Shown here one piece after another: positions 55,106 to 63,278 of a stretch of 64,000 nt of DNA. The DNA is taken from the NCBI RefSeq assembly GCF_018619475.1, contig NZ_JAHFZG010000005.1:1-64000 (forward strand), given 5' to 3'. The translations under genes and the position numbers were made by a program. Source of the DNA: Rhodomicrobium sp. Az07 (lineage in GTDB: Bacteria > Pseudomonadota > Alphaproteobacteria > Rhizobiales > Rhodomicrobiaceae). The notes under the pieces were generated by a model that saw only the letters and a list, made by a program, of their open reading frames with translations, was not told the DNA's origin and made no database searches. Positions within the stretch are counted from its first letter, which is position 1. Each line of letters begins with the position of its first letter.

Positions 55106-55801
55106 ATGCCTACAATCGCCCTCGTCGATGACGACCGTAACATCCTGACCTCGCTGCGGATGCTTCTGGAGGCGGAAGGATACAAGATCCTTGCCTATAC
55201 GGATGGCGTCTCCGCATTCGACGGAATCACGAACGATCCGCCGGATCTCGCGATTCTCGATATCAAGATGCCGCGCATGGACGGAATGGAGTTGTTGCGC
55301 CGCCTGCGTCAGAAAACCGAAATGCCCGTGATCTTCCTCACCTCAAAGGATGAGGAGATCGATGAGCTGTTCGGTCTCAAGATGGGCGCGGACGATTTCA
55401 TCCGCAAGCCGTTCTCGCAGCGCCTCGTGGTCGAGCGCGTCCGTGCGATCCTGCGCCGCAGCGCGCCGCGCGAAGCTCAGGCGCAGGCGGACGACTCGTC
55501 GAAGATCATCGAGCGCGGCAAGCTGAAGCTCGATCCCGAACGCCATACCTGTATCTGGGACGGCAAGCAGGTCACGCTCACGGTGACCGAGTTCCTGATC
55601 CTCCAGGCGCTCGCGACGCGCCCCGGCGTGGTGAAGAGCCGCGACGCGCTGATGGATGCCGCCTACGACGATCAGGTTTATGTCGACGACCGCACCATCG
55701 ACAGCCACATCAAGCGCCTCCGGAAGAAGTTCAAGGTGGCCGACAACAATTTCGATGTCATCGAAACGCTGTACGGTGTGGGTTATCGCTTCAAGGAATA
55801 G
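55106..55801 (+). CDS. chvI: Response regulator ChvI
   Basis: ChvI is the OmpR-type regulator of the ChvG/ChvI acid and envelope-stress system. Receiver: D8-D10, phosphoacceptor D52 in [17 protein letters not shown] and FIRKPFSQR. The winged-helix output has [26 protein letters not shown] and [20 protein letters not shown] 55106 matches family starts; 231 residues. chvG follows and the set continues to HPr. Confidence 0.95.
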   Translation: MPTIALVDDDRNILTSLRMLLEAEGYKILAYTDGVSAFDGITNDPPDLAILDIKMPRMDGMELLRRLRQKTEMPVIFLTSKDEEIDELFGLKMGADDFIRKPFSQRLVVERVRAILRRSAPREAQAQADDSSKIIERGKLKLDPERHTCIWDGKQVTLTVTEFLILQALATRPGVVKSRDALMDAAYDDQVYVDDRTIDSHIKRLRKKFKVADNNFDVIETLYGVGYRFKE

Positions 55802-55909
55802 CAGGCGGCGTTGCAGCCGCTCGAAAAAGGTGAGAGCCTACTCAGGCGACAGGACGCGGCTCGGGAAGCGCACTCCCGCCGCGTCAAGTCATCCGGACCC
55901 GGGTTGAAC

Positions 55910-57772
55910 ATGGTGCTCGATATGTCCCGGTGGTGGGAAGCCGCGAGCGTGAGGCGGCCGGGCCGCGCGCTTCGTCTGCGTGTGCTGCGCGCCGGGCGGC
56001 ATTTCCTCAGCCGCTATCGCTTCAACAGCATCACCCGCCGCATCATTGTCATCAATATCATCGGCGTGGCCGTTCTGGTGAGCGGTATTCTGTACCTGAA
56101 CCAGTACCGTGTTAAGTTTATCGGCACGCGCGTCGAGAACCTCACGACGCAGGCGCAGATCATCGCCACGGCCATTGCGCAGACGAGCAAGTTCGGGGGC
56201 GACGCAGCGGACGTCCCGCGCCCGGACGACAGGCTCGCCGTGCCGTCCTCGGGGCTTTCCGATCCCGAACTTTCTTTCCGCGTCGATCCGGAAGTCGTCT
56301 CGCCGATGCTTCGCGATCTCGTGGGCCCCACCAAAACGCGGGCGCGCGTTTTCGACCCTTACGGCACGCTCATTTCAGACAGCCTGAGCCTTTACACGCG
56401 CGCTCCCACGGGCCGCGCGCCCGACGGCGGAGCGGCTCAGGGCGAAACCGACCTTTTCGGCGAGGTCTGGACGTGGCTTCGCGAGCAGTTCTGGACGTCC
56501 GATCTTCCGATTTACAAGGAGTTCGGAGCCGACGGGAAATCCTATGAGGAGGTTCGGGTCGCGCTCGCGGGCAGTCTTGCGCCGCTCATTCGCGTGACCG
56601 AGGCCGGCGATATCGTAATCTCGATCGCCGTTCCGATTCAGCGCGATTCCGCCACGCTCGGCGCGCTTCTCCTGACGGCGCAGGGCGGCGACATCGACGA
56701 CATGATCGCCCGCGACCGGCTTCAGATCGTGGAGGTGGCTGCGCTCGTCGCAGTCGTCACGGCGATCCTGTCGCTCCTTCTCGCCAGCACCATCGCGGAG
56801 CCGATGCGCCGCCTCGCGGTCGCGGCCGAGCGCGTTCGCCGCAACATCAAGAACCGCGAACAGATTCCCGACTTCAGCGACCGGCCGGACGAAATAGGCC
56901 ACTTGTCCCGCGCCTTCCGCGACATGACGAACGCGCTTTACTCGCGGCTCGATGCGATCGAGAGCTTCGCCGCCGACGTCTCGCACGAGTTGAAAAATCC
57001 CCTGACTTCGCTCAGAAACGCGGCAAGCCTGCTGCCGAAGGTGAAGAACGACGACGACCGCGACAAGCTCGTCGAGATCATCAAGCACGACGTGCGCCGC
57101 CTCGACCGCCTCATTACCGACATTTCCGACGCATCGCGGCTCGACGCGGAACTCGCGCGCGAAATGGCGAAGCCCGTCGATCTGGCCAAGCTTCTGCAAA
57201 TGCTGTGCGAAATTCAACGCGAGGTCCGGCGTGAAAGCGGCATCGGCATCATGCTCAACGTCGAGGGATGCGCCACGGAAGAAGACTTCGCCGAGACCCA
57301 GCGGTTTATCGTCAACGGCAATGACAGCCGGTTGAGTCAGGTTATCGCGAATCTTCTCGACAATGCGATTTCCTTCTCGCCGAAGAAAGGCTCGATCTAT
57401 GTCAGCGCGCGGCGGCTGCCGAAAAAGGACGAGATCGAGATCAGCGTCGAGGACGAGGGCCCCGGCGTCCGCGACGAAAACCTCGACAAGATCTTCGAGC
57501 GCTTCTACACGGACCGTCCCGAGTCTTTCGGGCAGAACTCCGGCCTCGGGCTGAACATCTCGCAGCAGATCGTGAAAGCGCATGGCGGGCGCATATGGGC
57601 GGAAAACCGGACGTCGCCAAAACCGCTCAACCCGAACAGACCGGCATGGGGCGGCGCGGCGGCGCGGACGCCCGTCCCGACGCGGGAGGAGGCATTCGCC
57701 TGCGGGGTCAGGGAACGCTATAGCTGGGGCGCGCGCTTTGTGATCCGCCTGCCCGCCTGTCGGCTCGGGTGA
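55910..57772 (+). CDS. chvG: Sensor histidine kinase ChvG
   Basis: ChvG senses acid/envelope signals and phosphorylates ChvI. Two membrane helices (IIVINIIGVAVLVSGILYL and VAALVAVVTAILSLLLAS) flank a periplasmic domain of about 220 residues; then HAMP, the H box DVSHELKNPLTSL, N box VIANLLDNAISF and G boxes VEDEGPGVRDENLDKIFERFY and NSGLGLNIS. Between the G2 helix and the final strand ARFVIRLPA lies an unusual Pro/Arg-rich insert of about 40 residues. ATG 55910 is taken; the frame opens at TTG 55811. Confidence 0.93.
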   Translation: MVLDMSRWWEAASVRRPGRALRLRVLRAGRHFLSRYRFNSITRRIIVINIIGVAVLVSGILYLNQYRVKFIGTRVENLTTQAQIIATAIAQTSKFGGDAADVPRPDDRLAVPSSGLSDPELSFRVDPEVVSPMLRDLVGPTKTRARVFDPYGTLISDSLSLYTRAPTGRAPDGGAAQGETDLFGEVWTWLREQFWTSDLPIYKEFGADGKSYEEVRVALAGSLAPLIRVTEAGDIVISIAVPIQRDSATLGALLLTAQGGDIDDMIARDRLQIVEVAALVAVVTAILSLLLASTIAEPMRRLAVAAERVRRNIKNREQIPDFSDRPDEIGHLSRAFRDMTNALYSRLDAIESFAADVSHELKNPLTSLRNAASLLPKVKNDDDRDKLVEIIKHDVRRLDRLITDISDASRLDAELAREMAKPVDLAKLLQMLCEIQREVRRESGIGIMLNVEGCATEEDFAETQRFIVNGNDSRLSQVIANLLDNAISFSPKKGSIYVSARRLPKKDEIEISVEDEGPGVRDENLDKIFERFYTDRPESFGQNSGLGLNISQQIVKAHGGRIWAENRTSPKPLNPNRPAWGGAAARTPVPTREEAFACGVRERYSWGARFVIRLPACRLG

Positions 57773-57777
57773 CGCGC

Positions 57778-58245
57778 ATGGATGGCCTCGTCGTTCACGG
57801 AACATGCGTTGCGCTGGGCGAAGCGGCGGCGCTGTTGCGCGGCCCCTCGGGCGCGGGCAAATCGGACCTCGCGCTTCGTTTCCTGTTCCTGCCCAAGTAT
57901 GCGCTCGGCGCAGAGCCTCGGCTCGTCGCGGACGATGGCGCGCGCCTTCGCCGTACAGACGCGGGCATCCGCGCGACCTGCCCCGAAACCATCAAAGGGA
58001 AGATGGAGGTGCGCTCGCTCGGAATCGCCGATCTCCCGCCGTCCTTGATCGCGGCGGAGGCTCGGCTGACGCTTCTTGTCGACCTTGTGAGCCGCTGCGA
58101 TCTGCCGCGCTTTCCCGATGCGGTCGAATGGGAGGATATGCTGGGCGTTCCGATACGCCGGATTGCGCTCGACCCGTTCGAATCATCCGCGCCGATGAAG
58201 CTCGCGCTTGCCCTGCAAGGACGCTTCGAGAGTGCTAGTGGATAA
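57778..58245 (+). CDS. hprK: HPr kinase/phosphorylase, short alphaproteobacterial form
   Basis: HprK phosphorylates HPr on its regulatory serine. The protein of about 155 residues has only the C-terminal kinase domain: P-loop LRGPSGAGKSDLALR, VADDGARLRR and, near the end, IRRIALDPFESSAP. Alphaproteobacterial HprK normally lacks the N-terminal domain of Gram-positive enzymes, so the length is normal. GTG 57769, overlapping the chvG stop, is another start. Confidence 0.92.
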   Translation: MDGLVVHGTCVALGEAAALLRGPSGAGKSDLALRFLFLPKYALGAEPRLVADDGARLRRTDAGIRATCPETIKGKMEVRSLGIADLPPSLIAAEARLTLLVDLVSRCDLPRFPDAVEWEDMLGVPIRRIALDPFESSAPMKLALALQGRFESASG

Positions 58246-58347
58246 TGCATTTGTCCCAGTTTGGAATGGATATAGAGCTTGAACGTTCAATCGATGCGCT
58301 TCAGAATATAGCGACTGGTAGAGACCGCGCGAGCCTCCGGAAAATCG

Positions 58348-58749
58348 ATGATTGGCCTTGTCATTGTAACGCACGGCAATCTGGCAAGGGAATTTGTCGC
58401 CGCGCTTGAACACGTGGTCGGACCGCAGCAGCAGATCGCGACCATTTCCATTGCGCCAAACGACGACATGGAAGAACGCCGGAATGCGATTCTCGCCGCC
58501 GCCAGGCAGGTCGCGGGCGGTGATGGCGTCATCATCCTCACCGACATGTTCGGCGGTACGCCGTCCAACCTCGCGATCTCGGTGATGGAAGCCGGTTCTG
58601 TGGAGGTTATCGCGGGCGTGAACCTTCCGATGCTCGTCAAGCTTGCGCGCATCCGCGAAGAAGTAGCGCTTGCGGAGGCGCTCAAACAGGCGCAGGAAGC
58701 CGGTCGAAAGTATATTCACGTCGCGAGCCTTGTGCTCAACGCGCAATAA
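58348..58749 (+). CDS. PTS EIIA component, mannose-family (EIIA-Man)
   Basis: 133 residues. The phosphoacceptor is H9 in LVIVTHGNLA, and ILTDMFGGTPSNLA and AGVNLPMLVKL are the family marks. In alphaproteobacteria this EIIA receives phosphate from HPr but there is no matching IIBCD transporter here, so it should be regulatory. It is transcribed with hprK and HPr. Confidence 0.93.
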   Translation: MIGLVIVTHGNLAREFVAALEHVVGPQQQIATISIAPNDDMEERRNAILAAARQVAGGDGVIILTDMFGGTPSNLAISVMEAGSVEVIAGVNLPMLVKLARIREEVALAEALKQAQEAGRKYIHVASLVLNAQ

Positions 58750-58772
58750 GCAGCTGGAAATCGGCCTTTCGC

Positions 58773-59105
58773 ATGACACTGCCCAAGACCTCGGCACGGC
58801 AAGAACCGCGAACGCTCGGCGCGGACGGCATCTATCAGTGCCTCGCCGAAGTGACCATCGTGAACAAGCGCGGCCTCCACGCGCGCGCGTCTGCCGCCTT
58901 CGTAAAGGCCGCTGAGAAGTTCGACGCCGAGGTGACGGTGACGAAGGACGATCAGAGAGTGTGCGGCAGCTCGATCATGGGCCTGATGATGTTGGGGGCA
59001 GGGCCGGGTACGATCCTTTCCATCGAGACGGAGGGGTCGGAGGCCGAAGAAGCGCTCGAAGCTCTCACAGCCCTGATCGAGGCGGGCTTCCACGAGACCG
59101 ACTGA
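58773..59105 (+). CDS. ptsH: HPr-family phosphocarrier
   Basis: 110 residues. The active histidine is H36 (NKRGLHARASA) and the regulatory serine, target of HprK, is S67 in CGSSIMGLMML. The first 20 residues extend beyond most HPr proteins. It passes phosphate from EI-Ntr to EIIA-Man and, by serine phosphorylation, probably to other targets. Last gene of the chvI-ptsH set. Confidence 0.95.
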   Translation: MTLPKTSARQEPRTLGADGIYQCLAEVTIVNKRGLHARASAAFVKAAEKFDAEVTVTKDDQRVCGSSIMGLMMLGAGPGTILSIETEGSEAEEALEALTALIEAGFHETD

Positions 59106-59149
59106 TCTGCTGCGAGTTGCCGGTTCCGCCAGACCGCCCGTGCCCGCCT

Positions 59150-59899
59150 TCAGGCCACGCGCCAGACCTTCCCGCCGTGCAGCATGAACAGGCGCGGCTC
59201 GCTTCTGTGCAGCGCGCGCAAGACAGGCGTGGAGCATGACAATCCGCCTGTATAGGTGCCGAAGGCGGGCAGGATCATCAGATCGTCGGAGATGCAGAAG
59301 CACGGGCCGGAAAAGCCCGCGCCACCCGCCTTGAGGCGCGCCTTCGGATGGTAATGACCGACAATCTCAGGCATGACCCTCTCCGTGCCGGGCTTTTGGC
59401 AGTTGCCCGGCTGATGGCGCAGGACGACGCCGTCGAGGCAGAGTTCATGCAGTCGAGCGCCTTCGCAAAAATCCGGCGCGTCCGGATCGTGGTTGCCGCC
59501 GATCCAGACCCATTCCTCAGCCAGCGCGCAAAGCGAGGCCAGCGCCGCGCGATCCGCAGCCGCCATGCGCGTGCCCGCCGCGCCATCGTGGAAGCTGTCG
59601 CCAAGGCACACAACGCAACGTGGGCGCCATGCCTCGACCGCCAGCCGGAGACGGGCCAGCGTATCGTGGCTGTCGAGCGCGGGCACGAGGCGGCCACGCG
59701 CGGCGGCGCCCGAGCCTTTTTCGAAATGCAGGTCGGAAACGATCAGCGTGGCATGGTCGGGCAGATAGGCCGCGCCGGAGCCATCGAGGATGACGCCAAG
59801 CCCCGCGAAGCGGATCGAAAGCGACGAGCGTCCTGCCCCGATCCCGTCGGCGGCCTCGCCCTCGGGGCGCACGGCGACGCCGTTTCCTCGCCTGTTCAT
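59150..59899 (-). CDS. pdeM: Ligase-associated DNA damage response endonuclease PdeM
   Basis: The 249-residue metallophosphoesterase has VSDLHFEKGSG, LGDSFHD, WIGGNHDPD, and IVGHYHPKARL, with the GFSGPCFCISDDLMILPAFG stretch typical of PdeM. In other bacteria it is found with a Lhr-like helicase, DNA ligase B and an exonuclease; none is here, so it is an orphan copy. ATG 59899. Confidence 0.87.
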   Translation of the reverse strand: MNRRGNGVAVRPEGEAADGIGAGRSSLSIRFAGLGVILDGSGAAYLPDHATLIVSDLHFEKGSGAAARGRLVPALDSHDTLARLRLAVEAWRPRCVVCLGDSFHDGAAGTRMAAADRAALASLCALAEEWVWIGGNHDPDAPDFCEGARLHELCLDGVVLRHQPGNCQKPGTERVMPEIVGHYHPKARLKAGGAGFSGPCFCISDDLMILPAFGTYTGGLSCSTPVLRALHRSEPRLFMLHGGKVWRVA

Positions 59900-59970
59900 C
59901 GGTCGGCTTCGCAATGCGGCAGCTCCCCTTGCATGGCGACTGCGCGTTGCGCCCGCGCGAACGCCACGGA

Positions 59971-60900
59971 CTACCCCAGCATCGTCGGCGCGACCCACCA
60001 ACCCGGTTGAGCGCCGGCCAGCGCCTTCGCCGCCGCCTTGGCCTTCTCCGCCGAGACGAACACGCCGAAGCAGGTCGGCCCGCTGCCGGACAGGCGCGAG
60101 AGCACGCAGCCATCGAGGGCGCGCACGGTGTCGAGCACCCGCGCGACCTCCGGCTCAAGCGCGACCGCCGGGCCTTCGAGGTCGTTGCGGCCATAGGCGA
60201 GACACTCGGCGGCGGTTTCGGGCGAAGTCCAGTCCGTCGAAACCGAGAACGGCGCGTTTTCCGCCCCCGGCTCCAGCGGCTTGGCCGCGAGCGTGCGGAA
60301 CACATCGGCTGTGGAAAGCTTGATGCGCGGGTTGACGAGGATCGCGGGAAGCGGCGCGAGGCGCGGCACCGGCGTGATGCGCTCGCCCAGGCCGCACATC
60401 CACGCAGCGCGGCCGTAAAGACACACGGGCACGTCCGCGCCAATCTGCTTGCTCGCTTCGATGAACTCATGGGCTTTGCGATTTTCGCCATAGATCGCCA
60501 CGAGCGCGCGGATGGTCGCGGCTGCATCCGACGACCCGCCGCCGAGGCCTGCCGCGACGGGTATATTCTTGCGCAGCCGGAAATGGCCGTGAATGTCCAT
60601 TTCGAACCATTCGGCGACGGCGCGCTTGGCCTTCATGATGAGGTTGTCGCCTTCGAGAAGCGGGGCGAAGGCGCCGTCGATTTCGAGGCGGTCGTCGATA
60701 TCGGGGCTGAATTCCAGCTCATCAGCCACGTCGTTCGCGAATACCACGAGACTTTCAAGCTCGTGGTAGCCGTCCGGGCGCTTGCCCTTGACGTGAAGCG
60801 TGAGGTTGACCTTGGCGCGGGCGCGCTCGCGGATCGTCACGGGCCAGGTGTCCTCATGGGCGGTGGCCTGGATGATGTCGGCTTCGGAAGAGTGAGTCAT
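59971..60900 (-). CDS. ispE: 4-diphosphocytidyl-2-C-methyl-D-erythritol kinase
   Basis: IspE phosphorylates CDP-ME in the MEP pathway. GHMP kinase motifs are ARAKVNLTLHV, IPVAAGLGGGSSDAAATIRAL and LSGSGPTCFGVF. 309 residues, full length, with an N-terminal extension of around 20. With ispH in the same window it supplies isoprenoid precursors. Confidence 0.95.
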   Translation of the reverse strand: MTHSSEADIIQATAHEDTWPVTIRERARAKVNLTLHVKGKRPDGYHELESLVVFANDVADELEFSPDIDDRLEIDGAFAPLLEGDNLIMKAKRAVAEWFEMDIHGHFRLRKNIPVAAGLGGGSSDAAATIRALVAIYGENRKAHEFIEASKQIGADVPVCLYGRAAWMCGLGERITPVPRLAPLPAILVNPRIKLSTADVFRTLAAKPLEPGAENAPFSVSTDWTSPETAAECLAYGRNDLEGPAVALEPEVARVLDTVRALDGCVLSRLSGSGPTCFGVFVSAEKAKAAAKALAGAQPGWWVAPTMLG

Positions 60901-61069
60901 GGCAACCTTGGCTTACTCTGCGGGTGTCGATGTGCCTGAGCGGCTGTGCTCGGCGACATGGCATTTCCATGCGATCCTCGCCGAAGCGCTGACGGTCCAT
61001 GTCTAGGCGGCCTCGCCGCGATTGTCGACTCCGGCGAGCGCGACGCATCGTGCCGCGTTCAGCCACGGC

Positions 61070-62893
61070 TCACGGATTTGCCGTGGCCAGAGGCTGCGAC
61101 TCGGACACCGCTGCCGGAACGGCCTCCGGCTGCGTCCGCAACTCGGCATGAGGGCTTGCTTCGTCGGGAAGCCCGGATTCGATCTTCTTCTTGATCTTGG
61201 GAACGTCTTCCGGCTCCGGATTGAGGCTCAAGGCCTGCGTCCACTGGAACTTCGCTTCGAGCTTGCGCCCGAGCCGCCAGTAGACGTCGCCGAGATGATC
61301 GTTCAGCGTCGGGTCTTCGGGCCGAAGCTCCACCGCCTTGTCGAGATGCTTCACGGCCTGCTCGTAGTCCTTCTGGATGAAGTAGCCCCAGCCAAGACTG
61401 TCGATGATATAGCCGTCGTTCGGCTTCAGGCGCACGGCCTTCTTGATAAGCTCGAATGCCTCGGGAATGTTGATGTTCTGGTCCAGCCATGAATAGCCGA
61501 GATAATTGAGCACCGAGCCTTGCTCGGGATCGAGATCGAGCGCCTGCTTGAAATCGGCCTCGGCCTTCGCCCATTGCTTGGTGCGCTCATAGGCGATCCC
61601 GCGTTGATAGAACAGCGTCCAGTGCCGCTTTTCCGGCTCGCCGATCATCTCGATCACACGCGTATAATAGGGAATCGCGGCATCGTAGCGCTTGGCGGCG
61701 CTGCTGATGGAGGCGAGCGTCTGAAGGACGGACTCCTCCTTCGGGTGTTTTTCAGAAAGCGCCGTGAGCAGCACCGTGGCTTCGTCAGTCTTCTGCAACG
61801 CATTGAGGTAGAGCGCCTTGCGCACCTGCGCATTCATCCGAAAGGGCGATGTCTCGCGGATCGCATCGAGCACCGACACTGCCTTGCGATACTGTTCGAG
61901 ATTGCCGTAGATTTCGGCGAGTTCCAGCTTGGCGATGTCCGACGCGGGGTTCAGGTACAACGCGAGGCGGAGATAGATCTGCGCGGCATCGACGCCATTG
62001 TTCGAGGCCAGCACCTGCCCGATGCCGAGGAACGTTTCGGCAAGCCCTTCGCTCACGGTCGAAACCATAAGCTTCGGCTTCTTGCCCGCCTTCAGATCCG
62101 CCGCCAGCGCCGAGCCGAGCGGCGTCTCCTCGGCTCCGCTTTCCTTCAGCACGGCGAGGGCCTGCTGCCTGTCGCCCCATACGGCGAGGTGACGCGCGTA
62201 ACCCTCGGCGATGCGCATGTTTACGGGCTTCTTCTCGTAGACGGCCTTGTAGGCAGCGGCGGCCGCGGCCCTTTTCTTCGCGACATCGGCGATGAAGGCA
62301 CGCTGTACGGTTTCGAAATGGGTGGCCCATGCCGCCTTGCTCGGCTCGGACAGCGTCGCGATGGCCCGGTCGGCCTGTCCCCGAGCAACCGCGACCCATG
62401 CGCGGGCGAGCTTCATCGTCGGCTCTTCGGGCGATGCGCCTTTCGCCGCGAGACGGAAATACTCGTCGGCTTTTGCGTAATTCTTGCGCTTGAACGCATT
62501 GAGGCCAAGGAAATCGTAGGCAATGGGGGCCTCGCCCGGACGCTTGATCAGCCGAAGCGCGAGGGCCTTCGCCGATTCGAACTGGCCCGAAGCCAGGTCG
62601 AGCTGAAACGCGTCGTCGAGAATATCGGAATTCGACGGGTCTTTTTGCAGCGCGCGGCGGTAATAGAGCGCCGCATTGTCGCTATCGCGGGCCGACCGCG
62701 CCACATGCCCAGCGAGATAGCTCCCGAGGAGCGAATTGCCGCCGTAGCTCTCCGAACGGGCCGGGGGCTTGGTCTCGCTCGCGGCCGCGCGCGCATCCGC
62801 CTGTCCCAATACAACCGCCACGCAAGCCGCGAGCAGCGCATGGGAGGCATTGCGTGGCGATAATATGCGGCGAACAATATCCGATGTCAGCAT
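61070..62893 (-). CDS. Exported tetratricopeptide repeat protein
   Basis: A 607-residue protein with an export signal (ASHALLAACVAVVLGQADARA) and then about twelve TPR-like units, for example GSYLAGHVARSARDSDNAALYYRRALQKDPSNSDIL and the well-kept C-terminal pair QALDLDPEQGSVLNYLGYSWLDQ and AVRLKPNDGYIIDSLGWGYF (all in pieces). Family proteins of this length near ispE in Rhizobiales are probably periplasmic scaffolds; the binding partner is unknown. Tail rich in Glu, Pro, Ala. Confidence 0.87.
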   Translation of the reverse strand: MLTSDIVRRILSPRNASHALLAACVAVVLGQADARAAASETKPPARSESYGGNSLLGSYLAGHVARSARDSDNAALYYRRALQKDPSNSDILDDAFQLDLASGQFESAKALALRLIKRPGEAPIAYDFLGLNAFKRKNYAKADEYFRLAAKGASPEEPTMKLARAWVAVARGQADRAIATLSEPSKAAWATHFETVQRAFIADVAKKRAAAAAAYKAVYEKKPVNMRIAEGYARHLAVWGDRQQALAVLKESGAEETPLGSALAADLKAGKKPKLMVSTVSEGLAETFLGIGQVLASNNGVDAAQIYLRLALYLNPASDIAKLELAEIYGNLEQYRKAVSVLDAIRETSPFRMNAQVRKALYLNALQKTDEATVLLTALSEKHPKEESVLQTLASISSAAKRYDAAIPYYTRVIEMIGEPEKRHWTLFYQRGIAYERTKQWAKAEADFKQALDLDPEQGSVLNYLGYSWLDQNINIPEAFELIKKAVRLKPNDGYIIDSLGWGYFIQKDYEQAVKHLDKAVELRPEDPTLNDHLGDVYWRLGRKLEAKFQWTQALSLNPEPEDVPKIKKKIESGLPDEASPHAELRTQPEAVPAAVSESQPLATANP

Positions 62894-63110
62894 GTCAGAT
62901 GCCTGCAATGTGGTGTCCTGCTGTCTGGGCGATGAGCGGCTGCGTCGGTTCGCGGGGCCCGTCGAACTGGCCGGCTTTGGGAACAAGTTTCTCGCTACGA
63001 TCAAGACGCGATCCCACCGAGCATTCGCTTGCGATAAGGAGGTTCGCCCTCACGCCCCAAATTCGGTTCATAATGAGACGGAATAACGGCACCGCGGGCG
63101 ATTCACGGCG

Positions 63111-63236
63111 CTATTCGTCTTTCGACGGCGGCTTATCCGCACGGGATTTTCGCAATTCCCGCCGCGTCTTGATGAGTTCGTAGACCGCGAAGGCGAGAAT
63201 TCCGAGGACCAGAAGAAGCTCGGCTTCCACTCCCAT
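63111..63236 (-). CDS. 41-residue single-pass membrane protein
   Basis: The frame encodes MGVEAELLLVLGILAFAVYE, then LIKTRRELRKSRADKPPSKDE. It has one transmembrane helix and a basic tail, a common plan in alphaproteobacterial small membrane proteins. AAGGGAG lies 12 bases upstream of ATG 63236. It sits between the TPR gene and bchO on the same strand. Confidence 0.7.
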   Translation of the reverse strand: MGVEAELLLVLGILAFAVYELIKTRRELRKSRADKPPSKDE

Positions 63237-63278
63237 GCGTTTTTCTCCCTTAAGAGTGATTCGTCACCTCCGCCATCG

